Below, piece by piece: positions 44,594 to 56,535 of a stretch of DNA of 64,000 nucleotides. Below the pieces are notes generated by a model that saw only the letters and a list, made by a program, of their open reading frames with translations, ran no database searches and was not told where the DNA came from. The translations under genes were made by a program, and so were the position numbers. This DNA is from Tenodera sinensis (taxonomy: Eukaryota > Arthropoda > Insecta > Mantodea > Mantidae), in assembly GCA_030765045.1 (NCBI GenBank), contig CM060972.1, forward strand, positions 61,295,773-61,359,772, read 5' to 3'. How positions within the stretch are numbered: the stretch's first letter is position 1; every line of letters starts with the position of its first letter.

Positions 44594-45110
44594 TCATCGT
44601 CTGCCAGGACCTGCGGAAGACTTACAGGTAGTTGCAGAGAGTTTCGAAGGTGCACTAGGGAAACACTCTAGGAGTACGTGGCGGACTGACAAAAGGTTTT
44701 TGCACTGCAGACAAAGAGGAGCAGGCTCCCATTTGAAAAGGTAGCCATGTGAAAAATTGGTAGCCAATGTGCAACCAAGCCAAGTTAACCTCCTCACAAT
44801 GAGATATGTGAGTGGAAGTTATTCAGTTTATCAGAAGTTCTTTCATTTCTCTAAACTTACCATGGAGAGCTAACTACTCTTTGTGGCAGTGCTCTCCATA
44901 CTTCAAGCCTAAAGTCTTTACAAGTAATACAAGAGATGGTAATACTGGCTTCTGTGTTTTGTGGCCTTTGCCACCAAATTTGCCATTTCATTCCCCAGCA
45001 AAGCAACATGACCAGGAATCCATGCACACATCATTTTACAAGGGGAGTTTGACTTGGATGGCTAAACTGCACAGCATAATATTTGCAATACTGTATTGAG
45101 AGTTTATGTA
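44594..45110 (-). pseudogene. Jockey-like LINE 3' end (RNase H and C-terminus)
   Basis: Minus strand: WIPGHVALLGNEMANLVAKA near 45010-44960 (RNase H GHVGi.GNE.AD motif with Asp changed to Asn), then TWLGCTLATNFSHGYLFKWE and PAPLCLQCKNLLSVRHVLLE. The last is a CX2CX8HX4C-type knuckle ending CFPSA. Frameshifts in between. Different family from the IPAHCG type LINEs. Confidence 0.65.
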
Positions 45111-45652
45111 TATGCTAAGAATTTTGAGCATTTGCCAAGAGTTACACATTATTGATGTTCTCCATCATTGTGAAAGTATTATGGGGTGTTATTCATCTTG
45201 AAAGACTGAGATAAGTACACAGGGTTCATCATTGCATCATACCACAAGGAGTATTGAATTGACAGGCTTGTGGCAATATGGAGCCATATACAAATATTTG
45301 TAACAATTCTATATTTTTGTGTCCATATTTTGTTTTTAAAAGCTCTATTCTTGTTTTATGAGAAACTTTAGAAATGTACTGAAATGAATGATACTTCTCC
45401 TTTTTTACAACCTGCTATCAAGTTGCATTTTATTTTATATGCACTTTAGCAGATCAAACAAATTATTTGCCTTCACATCTAGAATAGCAATACGTGTTAA
45501 TACATTCAATATGTATAGATGATAGTTTGTGCCATTTAGTACAAGTGCAATATTACTATACCAAAGAGTTATTTATTTACGATAGCTGTTAGTCATGTTT
45601 TGCCAGTTCACATCATTGCTCCATCACTGATTTTCCCCAAAACATCGGGAAC

Positions 45653-45939
45653 TAGAGGTCTGCACAGAATGAGATTCTAAAGCCGAGCTCAATCTGAAAC
45701 AAACCCCAGCTCAACCTGAGCCTGAGAGTAAGTAATAGCTTACCTTCTGTTGGTAAAAAATTTTTCCGGAAATTCTAGTAAGTCGCATAAGTTGGGCCTA
45801 TATTTGCACCAAATTTTGATTATCTTTAATACTAGAATATGCTGTAATGAGCTTATTATGTTGCAAACCAAGTCTACCAAGTCCAGCAAGCATTTGTGAG
45901 TCGATATGATGGCTTGACCTAAGCCTGTGCAGACCTCTA
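45653..45939. mobile_element. 287-bp hAT-type MITE with 15-bp perfect inverted ends
   Basis: TAGAGGTCTGCACAG at 45653-45667 and its exact reverse complement CTGTGCAGACCTCTA at 45925-45939. The flanking 8-mers TCGGGAAC and TCATGAAT match at 5 of 8 bases, compatible with a decayed target duplication. No coding content. Confidence 0.7.
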
Positions 45940-48025
45940 TCATGAATATAGAAAATAGAAGGCTGTGCCCTTCATAATAGCATTATAGACATTTGATTTG
46001 ATCTTCATTTGATACCCTGAAAAATAATTTTTGTTAAAAATTCTATTTCTTCCAATGAATTACATTTTTTGTTGCAGTTTTTTTTATTTTCATTCTTTTA
46101 TTTGACAGATCTTCCTGTTTTGTGGAATAATATATCTGAGAGCAGACTGTATTCGCTCTGTGACATGTTTCAGATGATGCATATCTTCAGGGCATTTCAT
46201 GAAAGCTTTTAAAGATGTATTTTTGTTACTTTTTTAATTTTTTACATGTGTGATATTCCTTGTATTGGAAAAGTTTTCCATTTTTTATCTTCCATACAGA
46301 GAGAATTCTGTGATTTCAATAGTAGCCAAATGAACAGTATCTTGTAGCATAGAAATATATAACGTAATCTGTGTTGTACAAATGTTTGTAAAAGTTAACC
46401 TGTAGGAAAGCAAAAATGGTGCTTTGTATGTGTGTTGTAACATTATATTTTTTGTTGAGAGGGCGTGCACTATGAAGTGATGTTCCTTACCATAAATGTT
46501 TATAATTCACCATTCATAAATTTTGCTACTGCTGTACAACTATATTGTCTATCTTGTTGATAGTAATTAGTTTGCTCATGTTGGCAGGTTAAGCAAAAGC
46601 ATATGTGTTGTAAAATTGTTTTAACAGCAGCATGTGCCAATTTATTAGTTTCCCTCTTTTTATGAGACAATTTCCTATGTGTATATTTTACAAGTGATAT
46701 TAAAATTTCGGTTCTTACTCAGCAAGATTAAGGTGAAGAATCGGTTACAGTTTGATCTAAAGAGTCTTTTTGCTGTAGTTTTATATAAGAATATTATTTT
46801 AAAATTCTATGTTTTTATCGTGTTCTATGAGACTCAAACATTTTAAGAAATGTGCATAAGCATATTGAAAAGTAATGATAATTCTATTCTGTGTATAATC
46901 AAGAACAATCATTGTTTACAGTTCAGCATAGATTGGCTTGAAATGTGGATCATATTGTGGCATTTTAATAAAGGGAAGGTAATAAGCATGTTACTGCTAT
47001 GGATCCATTACATGGATCTGATAGGGTTTGCGTTTTAGCAGTAGAAGGGAACTGCTTAACAGTAAGTGGTTTTTAATGTCTTGTCTACCACTAAGCAGAT
47101 GTTTTGTGAGCTACATTCTACAGATGACAAGAATGTTAGTAACAATTATGCATTGCTAAAGTCCACACAGTTAGGGATGCCATTCAATAAGTCAAAGCTT
47201 CCCAAGGTAACTGTAGTTATTTAGTTGTAAATAAAGACTTAATGTAAGCAGATAAATTAATCTCAATTCTGCTTGGTGCAGCAGAATTGCACTTATAATT
47301 AGTAACACAGTACAAAGTAGTAAAACTATCAGTATGAGAAAATAAGCTCCAGTGGACCATTAGCCCTGGTTAGCATTCTTGTCATTTGTGAACTGTTTAA
47401 TAAATGGGCACTTGTGCAATATGTAAATTCTTTTCTATTATGTGAAATGAAAGACAATAAGATTCTCTATATGCACCACCACTAGCATTTTTATTTAAAT
47501 TAACTATTCTGCTTTCTGTAATAATTATAATTTATATTGTTTTGATACTGTGTAGTGGCAGCATATTAATTTTTAAGCGGTATTTTGAATCAGCATTCTC
47601 AATGTTGCCCATTGACATGTTTCACCTTATGAGTGCACATAGCATTAATCTAATGCATATATGCAATATGTGACTAATAACAGTGTGTTACAAGTTAACA
47701 AGACTAGGAGTTGGACGCTGTAATACAATGCTGAGTTGCCACTTACAGAGTGTACAGCAGAACAAAACATGTAATTTGAGTGTACTGCCTAAAAATAAAA
47801 TTATTTACAAGTTGACCACTTGACAACATGCTGTAGATACTGTATTTGACTCACTTTTTTACATATGCTATTTAGCATCACTTATTATGCTCAGTACATG
47901 TTGTGAAGACCAGTTCCCCCATTGTCAGCTGTATGTAGACTCAGTTTTTGGATGGGCTTGGCTGAAGTTGCTATTTTATGGCTTTTCTTGCCTTGTAAGT
48001 TTTTGGATGTATCAATTTTTGGGAT
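45940..48025. other. Intergenic, nothing recognised
   Basis: AT-rich, no coding pattern. Could include alternative long 3' UTR of ACY1. Confidence 0.4.
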
Positions 48026-48135
48026 GGCTGGCACCTTAGCTCAGTCAGTAGAGCATCTGCCTGCTGTGCAAGGGACCCCAGATTCGATTCCTGGCCGGTG
48101 TGGAAATTTTTCTTTAGCCAAGATTATTTCCCATC
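48026..48135 (+). repeat. tRNA-derived SINE (family S3)
   Basis: TTAGCTCAGTCAGTAGAGC (box A), CTGCCTGCTGTGCAAGG, and CAGATTCGATTCCTGG (box B) give a good tRNA-like head, closest to tRNA-Ala by eye. It is followed by a SINE body with AATTTTTCTTTAGCC. The acceptor stem does not pair, so it is not a working tRNA. Confidence 0.65.
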
Positions 48136-48509
48136 CTCTGAGAGTGTGGAAGTAGGAATTAGAGCATGAATCTATCTATGTACAGAAAACCCAAAGACCC
48201 AAAACTCGCTTTTTAATAGTTAATGCCATTGCCTATAAGCTATATGTTCCAAAGGAGAGCCCACTGATATGACCTTTGAAGTTAAAGTTGTATAAATGGA
48301 ACAATAAAAAACATTTTAGGATGTCGGAAGTTCCCAAGGAACTAAACAAATTTTAAAGTTACTCCAATGCTGTTTGTAAATATGATGACCAAGTTTCTCT
48401 TTGTTTTACGTAGATATATTTTGTTGCAGTTTGTACATTATAATTATACATGCCTTATTGTTTTTTCTGTGCAATTTTGTTTAGAGAAATCAGACATATG
48501 CAAAATGTT

Positions 48510-48605
48510 GTTTTCTAGTGTCTTGCATGTGGCAATGAAGCCATTAGCATTCTGCTTTCCAATACTTTTGAACTGTAGTTTCTTCTGATCTTAATGCCAT
48601 ACGCA
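48510..48605 (-). pseudogene. LINE 3'-end fragment of about 95 bp
   Basis: Minus strand matches the end of the LINE at 3565: AAGATCAGAAGAAACTACAG, TTCAAAAGTATTGGAAAGC and the end AATGGCTTCATTGCCACATG, then CTAGAAAACAACATT. A severe 5' truncation typical of LINEs. Confidence 0.75.
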
Positions 48606-48984
48606 AAATAGAATGTACAAATATTTCTCAAATTTAACGTCTTACCAGCTAGCTGTTACCTTAGACAATGAATAGAAATAACATTCCTGCATATAGGACC
48701 AGAATACTCTTATCTGAAATTGCATGGTATTCACAACAAAATTGTGAGCTGTAGGAATATCTGGATGAAAGCCTTATCAAAGTAACCTGTTCCATCTGAT
48801 CGGCAGACACTCCACTCGTTTGCAGTTAAAAAGTTGCTTTTTTATAACTTCCTTTCCCCTTCTATAGACATAATGGGGCTCTTGACTTCAGAAACATCTT
48901 ACTGATGTTTTTCTAGTGTGTTTTTGTTAACTTTTACTTTCAACAGGCACATATTTACTCCTTCACTCTTGCTCCAAATTCTGC

Positions 48985-49100
48985 AGAGAATGGGGCTTGA
49001 TTTCGGGTGAAGAAAAATTCCCTGCTCCAGCCAAAAATCAAACTAGGAACCTCTGGTTTTAAAAGCCACAATGCTGGTCATTCAACCAGAGGCAGTCTTC
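48985..49100 (-). repeat. Possible tRNA-derived SINE fragment
   Basis: Minus strand: CTCTGGTTGAATGACCAGC (box A-like) and GAGGTTCCTAGTTTGATTTT (box B-like), then an SINE-like body (ggagcagggaatttttcttc). Moderate match only. Confidence 0.4.
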
Positions 49101-50354
49101 AAATATTTATTGCATAAGAAATATCTATTTCAGACGATTTCCTTAAATTAGTAATACATGCAAAAGCCCTTAACTATTCATATGAACTTTCCTATTTATA
49201 AACTGAACAGACGTTGAGACTCCTTTAAAATGTTACAGAAAGAAATTAGAGAATATACCAGAAGCACTTGCAGTTTTATTAGATATTTTAGTAATGTTAA
49301 ACACTTCTCTTATGGTAATTATTTCGAAACCAAAGAATATGACTCAAGCTATGAGAAATGTTAGATTTAATGTCAGATTATATTCTCAAAGAAAAAATGG
49401 ATGCATGGTATTCTGTCTGATAATATATGAAAAGTGAATTATGAAGAAACTAAAGTGAGCTTAAGGACTTAAGCTTATGTCAGAAATAATGCATATGAGA
49501 GAAAGTAGAGGTACGTAAAATGGTTACCTTTAGTAGCAATGTTTGAGATTACAATGAGAGATGTACTTTTAATTAATTTTGGAGAAACATTGTTTGCTAG
49601 TCTACATTAATTACAAATGTATAATCTTTTATTTCATTAAATCCTTCAGTTAAATGTTTTTACAAACACACAGATACCTTTGTCATCCACCTTTGAGAGA
49701 TGTGAGTAGGTTATAACAAAATGCAGATGAGCTGAAGGCTATAAAGGGTAGTAAAATACAAATATTTATTAATTTAATTAGAGGTATTTTTATATTTCTC
49801 TATTACTTGCCGATAGAAGTAGAGGTAATTATATTACATCCAAAAATGGAGTATGGAGATTTCACTGGAAATGTTTGAGGTCATTTGTATCCAAGGAATC
49901 TATTTTTAGAAAAAGTAGGTTGTGTGTGCGTGCATGCGTGCGAGAGGAAGAGAGATGTAGAGGTGATGCAACTAAAGCTTGCTAATGAGAGCTGCATGAA
50001 ACTTCGGTACTTCTTGGATAAAGTCGGGTTACCTTGCTTGGTTGAAGGCCACATGCCATTTCCACTCTATGCATTGTACTTGCCAGTCCCACTGTATACT
50101 ATCCATTCACTCACTGCAATAATGCACTCTTCGAGACGTTAGCTACTGGAGCACATAATAATATACCAGGTTTAGTTTCGCCACCTCTAGCATAACTCGA
50201 AAACAAGCTTAAATACTAATCTTGGTTATAATGAAAATTGAGTCTGTGTTGAAACACTTAACATCACTTACATGTAATTAATCTTGACCAGTTTCAAGAG
50301 CTTAACTTGCTCCCATCATCTAGTGGTGGGCTGATAAACTTCCATAAAAGGTTG

Positions 50355-50385
<31 letters not shown>

Positions 50386-52924
50386 GTCCTCCAACATTGT
50401 CATATTGGATGAATGAAATGAAATGAGTGAAATGATGCTCAAATGCGCCCGAGGTCCATGGAGCTTTAAGTTACCCGACAGTCATCTTAGGGTAGGGAAA
50501 ACCTAAGAAAAAACCTTACCCAGATAACTTACCCTAAGCGAGATTCGAACTCGCGACCTCTTGAACGTGAGGCAGACACGCTAACCATCACGCTACCGAG
50601 GAGGGTATAAAAGGTTTGGTGACAGCAAATCAAAGTTCATTACATGTTTTTTAGATATGAATTTTCTCCCACGTATCCAACTCTGCAGCATGTTTTGTAG
50701 CTTTTAAAGGTTTTATGTTTGGCATATAAGTGTTTCAACACCGATACAATTTAGATTCACATCACTGTTACGATCTTATTCAAAGCTACGTAAACTAATC
50801 ATGGTATTAGAGTTCATCTTTCGAGACTGTGATATAACAATTTTCAAAAAAAATTCCTCCATCCCAAGCTGCATTTACGTAGAAAAATATTCTTTGTTTT
50901 TTCTTTCTCAAAAATGGCTCATGTTTAAGATACTTGTAAGACGAAATGTGTCTTGAATTTAAATAGGCTGTGAAGTCTTCATTCTGAAGACATTTGTATG
51001 GTTGATAAACTATAAGAGATAGGTATAGGCTTGCTGTACAGAAAATGTAGATCTTGTTAAAGATTCAATTTTTCAAACAACTTTTTTTTGTACCATGAAC
51101 CATTTCTGAGATATTCTTTTATTATTTGTTTGAATTTTCAAATAGTTAAGTTTTTTTCAAGTGCTAAATTGCTATTTTATTTTATGGTCATACAAAGAGT
51201 GGAATTTAAAAGTCATCACATAGCAAACTTTTCAAAGGTTTGACCGTCACTTTAGCTGTGTTCCTCTGCCTCCCTTGTACATACAAGGTAATATACAGTA
51301 AAATTAGTTGTGCAAATGTTTATCTTGGTTGATATGAAGCAAATATTAGAATAAGCTCTTCTAATAATAGTGTATTGAAGAATGGATAGGGAAAGTCATG
51401 TGAATATAACATTTTTTCCCCTTACAATTTCTTTCACAAGTAGAGGTGGTGTTCTTAATAAAATTGCTTTTTTGGAATAAAATTCTTATCCCTTACAACT
51501 CTTAAAAGTTGATATTGCAGACATACATCTAAATGCTTATTGCAGCAAAGGGTCTCTCAAGACCAACAACCTCTAAATAATTACCATTAAATCAACCATT
51601 TATTGAGGTCAATACTAGCATTCATTTACTGTAAATATTTTAAGAAATTTGGTTCTTCAGTATAGAGTAATTGTCTAACCTGTACTTTACTATTGTTATT
51701 TGTATACAGATACATACTTGTAAATGTTCCTATTCTGTGCTACTAAAATAGTGCTGAAGGTAACAACAACCCAAAGAAAATCTAGTTTCTGAGGCTTTCT
51801 ACCAGTAGAGCTATATACATGTGGGGGAGCACATATGTGATCTTAAGAGTTGCCTATTTGCCGTTGATGGTATAATTAGCTAGTTTTCAAACTCTTCTGT
51901 CAAGTTTGGTTTTATTACCTTTCTGCTGCCACATGGTTGTGCCAATTGGGAACCAATAAAAATTCTCCAGAATTTTTTGGGTAAATCACAAGATGGGTGT
52001 TTAAAATAATTTTTGCCAAAGCCATTTTGTGTTGCATTTCACCATACAAAATCAGATATTATTGTTGTGCATTTTATATTTGCTGTCACATATCATTGCA
52101 TATTATGTATTTTTTGTAAGCGCTGACCATTAAGGTTGAAGATGGATTTCCAGAATATTTACATGATCTTATAAATATATCGCAGTTATTAACAAATCAT
52201 TCATTACTTTTTGATATGCACTTAGACATTGAATTACCTGTGAAATAAATGTGTCTGTCTGCATTTTAGCTACCTTATATATTGTTATAAAATGTTTTAA
52301 CCCATTATTTGCAGTTAGAAAAGTGACAGCATGTTTATTTCAGAGAAGGAAAGAGTGATATGGATCTTTGGACCAAATGCTTTTGATTGTTGGTGCTGTT
52401 GGTTGCCTTGCACAGAGTTTTAGAAATAGATCTAATCATATGCTGTGATGTTAAAAACATAGCAGCTAGTTGTCATTGCAGGTCTACTGTTTTCAGATGT
52501 GTGTTAAAGATCATATCACTACAGAATGGTCCTAATTTTGCAGTAAGGATTGTTAACATTAATGAATTCAAAACTCAATGTATTTGTGAATAATTTGGAA
52601 GGATTTGTATTTATTTTTCATGTCATGCTGAATAGATCCTATTTTATATGGTATATGCAGAGACATAGTCAAACTACAAGTTTAAGATTAAGCAAACAGT
52701 ATTTAAAATTAAAACGTTAAATGTTGTTGCTGTTTTGGCAGCAATAGCAAGGCAAGCTTTCCATTTTGGCACTTAATGATAATACTCCTACAAAAACAGT
52801 GGTGCAGGCATTTTCCAGTTTTTGTGCTTTTAATGAAGCTGTAGTTAACTATCCGGTTGCTATATTTTTTAATGAACCTTAAAACCAAAATGCATCTTCC
52901 TTTCATAGAAGTTTAAAAACAGTG
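49101..52924. other. Intergenic, AT-rich
   Basis: Only the S1 SINE at 50350 and a short TG/CG run (49920-49942) stand out. No exon recognised. Confidence 0.4.
50350..50604 (-). repeat. tRNA-derived SINE (family S1), best-preserved copy
   Basis: The T run at 50355-50381 is the poly(A) tail on the minus strand. The minus strand reads CTCGGTAGCGTGATGGTTAG (box A region), CGTGTCTGCCTCACGTTCAA, and GAGTTCGAATCTCGC (perfect box B). The long fresh tail and intact boxes make it the youngest of the three copies. Confidence 0.85.
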
Positions 52925-53025
52925 TTGTTATAATTAATTTAATTTAAAAAGTGAGTCAATTAATAACACTAAAGTAAGTGTTGTTTAGTGTTAATTGACT
53001 CACCTTTTAAATTAAACCAAAATAC
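52925..53025. repeat. Hairpin of Penelope-type termini
   Basis: ttaatttaaaaagtgagtca then attaataacac on the left faces gtgttaattgactcacctttt then aaattaaa on the right, across about 18 bases. The unit matches the end of the Penelope fragment at 14555-14600. Confidence 0.6.
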
Positions 53026-53939
53026 ATGTTTGTATACATTTTGGGTAAATAATGGTGAAACTAGGTTTTAAACATGCAGCTTAGATTAGAGGCTTGCATC
53101 AGGCTTCTGAGCATTTATTGCTCTATCTGCAACATTGTATGTATATTTATAGAGATCTAAAATTTTTTAAGCTGCATGCATACATTTATCTTAAATGTTA
53201 CTTTATCCAAGGAAAAGTCATTCATTTAGTCTGCTGTAAAACGGAATAAAGTGAGTTAAATGCTTTTCTTTGGGCTTTGGAGTACAATTCCACATAAAGT
53301 TAGGTTTCATAGTTCTGATAGAAGAATAAATCTTCAGTGCTAAAATTGCTGTTCCTGTAAATTTCAAACAGTTTAGCTGACATCAAGAAAATGTTCAAAA
53401 AATTAAAATAAGACGCAATAGCTCAGGTTTTTCTGAAGCCTAATATCAACTGTATTCACATGGATTTGTTTGTTTTGTTAAACTGGTACCAATTTCATCT
53501 AATTTAATTTAAAACTGATCTAGAATGTTTCTTGTCTAACTTCTTTTCCTCTCCCTTATGCCCTTTTGAGTGTCGTTTCTTGTCTAACACCAAACCCAAA
53601 GTTTCAGATTTATTTGATTGTGTGAAATACCTCACTATTTCCTGGAAATTGGAATGTGTTGTCTGATAAGTGCCAGAAAAATAATAGAACCCATTTTGTT
53701 CAGTGAAACAATAAGATATATGGTGCCTGTTTGAGAGGTAAGTATTTTAGTGTGCCTCTGCCTGCACCATTTCACTGGCAACACTCATTTCTCTCACACA
53801 GTGGATAGAACTCGTAAATGGGTTACCACATATTTTGATGATCCTATACATAGGATTTGCCATGCTTAAATGAGAAGTGGATTTGTGTACTGTGTGAAAA
53901 TAAGAGTTATCACATTTTATTAATCATTATTCTGCAAGA
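53026..53939. other. Intergenic
   Basis: 53545-53575 (ttttcctctcccttatgccc) resembles 1628-1650, a trace of a shared repeat. Nothing else seen. Confidence 0.35.
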
Positions 53940-54235
53940 ATTAAGCCATGTGGCCTGTTATGGTCTCGTATAGGAGCTTTCCTTCCAGCATTTTTGGGAC
54001 ATCCAGTGATGTCTTATGGGTGGGAATGAAGCGTAGTTCTTGGAATTCGAGATGACATCCATTGAAATTGGGTTATCCATTTCTGGTAGCTTTGTATGTG
54101 ATGGAGAATGAGATCTAGACCTAGCTCCTGCATGGCTTTCTTTTGTGGTCCCACTGTATGGCACATAAATGGCATCTCATGGATTATGTTCATCTCTTCA
54201 AATTTTCCAGGCTTCACTACAATAATACTGGCCTT
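53940..54235 (-). other. Unrecognised minus-strand frames, probably LINE-related
   Basis: Two overlapping minus frames (KFEEMNIIHEMPFMCHTVGP and KKAMQELGLDLILHHIQSYQ). No domain recognised. It lies directly past the RT relic, in the same orientation, so a 3' part of that element is possible. Confidence 0.25.
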
Positions 54236-54289
54236 GCGAGAATCTTATAAAGCAGTCATGTTCTTTGTTTCGTTATATTAATTATCCCC

Positions 54290-56224
54290 ATTCTTTTATT
54301 AAATTTTGTATTTTGTTTACTATATAAGCGTTTTCGTCAAATTATACCTTAATGTTTACATTTTTCATATGATGTCTAAAACAATTTTACTAGATATAGG
54401 ATATTTTCCACAAAAGGCCATGATTTTGGTTTTATATGCATTGATATCCATTTATGTTCACGTGTGTAGAATACTGTAAATCTGTTTCTATGGGTGCTAT
54501 TAATACCAAATCACTGCAAAAATCAGGGAATCCAATTTCAATATTCTATTGATCTGAAAACCATGTCTCACCTGTTGCCATTCTTGAGTACTATCCATGT
54601 ATATTATGAACAATAAAAGGGATTGGACACATCCTTGTCCTACTCCAGTGTTTATTATATTGATCCATTTTTTTATTTTCGTTTGAACTGAAATCAGATT
54701 TGATATTGTATAGATATTGTATTTAAAATATATTATGGTAGATTATTGTCGGGTAAAGTTTCTAATTTATTCCTATTAATTTTTTCAAGGGCTTTTTGAA
54801 GTCTACAAAAGCTATATTTTCATATTAAATTGTTTTTATATTAAGGCAATGTATCTATGAAAATTAAAAAATCCATTTTTCTTCTGATCCCTTTGAATTT
54901 TTTTCTACACATTCAGAACATAAAATATATAGTATACACAAAATTTCAATGTCCTATGTCAAATTGTTTTTAAATTAATGTATTTACTAATAATAAATCT
55001 CATTTTCATATGCTAATATGAAATGACCCTTCAACCCTACAGTTTATTGTATCTCACCTAAATGTTTAATTTGAGTTCAATATACAGATATAAAGAAACT
55101 GTCATACAGCCTTTGCTTAGATTTAAAGAGAAAATGTGTTTAGCATAGAATAGGATATTTTCAATTTTTTTCAGTATGAGTGATGAAAAAATGTTATTTC
55201 AACTCAATTATTTAATATTTTTAACTAGTGTACGACAAATTTTAATACCTTAATCTCGAAAGCTCTCCTGAAAATTTCAAGCTAATAAATTATAATCTAG
55301 GGTCCAAGGAACATTTTGAACACTTGGATTTTAAAGTATCACAATATATTTTTATGTTTTACTTATATCCAATCTTCTTAAAATTCCCCAGCACCATATG
55401 TGGGACCCTCTGCTTTCTTCTTGGCCTCAGTACCAAGTTTGTTTGGTCGTTTGTTAACATGAAAACTTTCCTTTCGCCTTTCTATTGTTCACAAAATTTA
55501 GAACTATTGTTCTTATCTCACCTCTACACTATGCACTTTTGCTAATTTGTACACCATACTCATAAAATATCTGCTTATTACTACATTACTATAAACTAAT
55601 GAAAAACTTCAAACCTATTAAATACGTAAGCAATGCTTAATATGTAACTGGAACACTGAAATAACCTGGCAAAATTACAGAGTTACAGAACACTGACTGC
55701 ACTCTGTTTACAAGCAAAACCCATGTCAGATTTGCAGCATTTCAGATCAATATATTGAATTCATTTCACCACAGCCGACTCACAGCCTATGTGAAGCAAA
55801 ATTTCTTGCAAGAGACTAAAATCAAAGCCAGTGAAAATGAAAACTCCATTTGAAGCTTTAGCAACAAAGTTTAGCAAGGAATGTCCACCCACACTGGTAC
55901 ATTTAAATGCCCTACTGAAGCCCTAAAAATGGCCCATATTGAGAAAACGAAAGTGTGAAGTATAATAAAAAATACAAAAAGTAAAAATAAAAATATTCAG
56001 TAATTTTTGGCAAATTTCATCGTTACATTACCTTAATTTCATTGAAAAGTATACTTGCAACAGGATCTACCTTTGCAAAAGCCATTCTGTTCTTTGCCAA
56101 GAAGGCTATAAAAATGCTTGCTTATGTTCTTGATTATGTAGCACAAATTATGTATCCAGTATTTAAATAAACTGATACCTCTGTAATTCTCAGTTCTTTT
56201 TCTCCTTTTTTGCACTTCAGTCAA
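54290..56224 (-). pseudogene. Endonuclease-RT-type LINE relic split by a gap of about 1.2 kb
   Basis: Minus strand from the right: RTENYRGISLFKYW and LLGKEQNGFCKGRSC (RT fingers, 56224-56039). Nothing RT-like follows until 54840, then SFCRLQKALEKINRNKLE (motif A, D lost), GVGQGCVQSLLLFIIYMD (motif B) near 54640, and INAYKTKIMAFCGKYPI near 54400. The missing spacing should be roughly 100 bases, so 54860-56030 is likely an insertion of unknown type. Confidence 0.65.
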
Positions 56225-56339
56225 TGAAAATTGTTAATGACAAACTTTCATGTAGGATTGAGAAATGTGTCTGTTATTAAATGTTATGCTTGCATATTTA
56301 CATAGATAAAAACGAGCAACATTTACATGGTAATTATTA

Positions 56340-56535
56340 TTTATTTATGCCAACAAACTTACTGTTGGTGTTTTTAAACACACAAGCCGTGTGTGGGCAA
56401 AGTTTAAGAGGTAGAACTGGAACTTAAAAATTCAATGCCACAACTGGGATTTGCGTTTGCCCGGCAAGCGGAAGGTCTGTGGTTCAAATCCCAGTTGTGG
56501 CATTGAATTTTTAAGTTCCAGTTCTACCTCTTAAA
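56340..56535. repeat. Head-to-head S2 SINEs with perfect 50-bp arms
   Basis: 56403-56452 and 56486-56535 are exact reverse complements (I compared all 50 bases). The 33-base loop includes the box-B-side head GGAAGGTCTGTGGTTC. The left copy extends to the full S2 tail at 56340; the right copy stops at CCTCTTAAA. Confidence 0.9.

Noticed and set aside
48026..48100. Possible functional tRNA gene (Ala-like)
   Set aside because: The acceptor stem does not pair and a SINE body follows directly.
49918..49945. Possible Z-DNA or regulatory TG/CG run
   Set aside because: Very short and not near a promoter.
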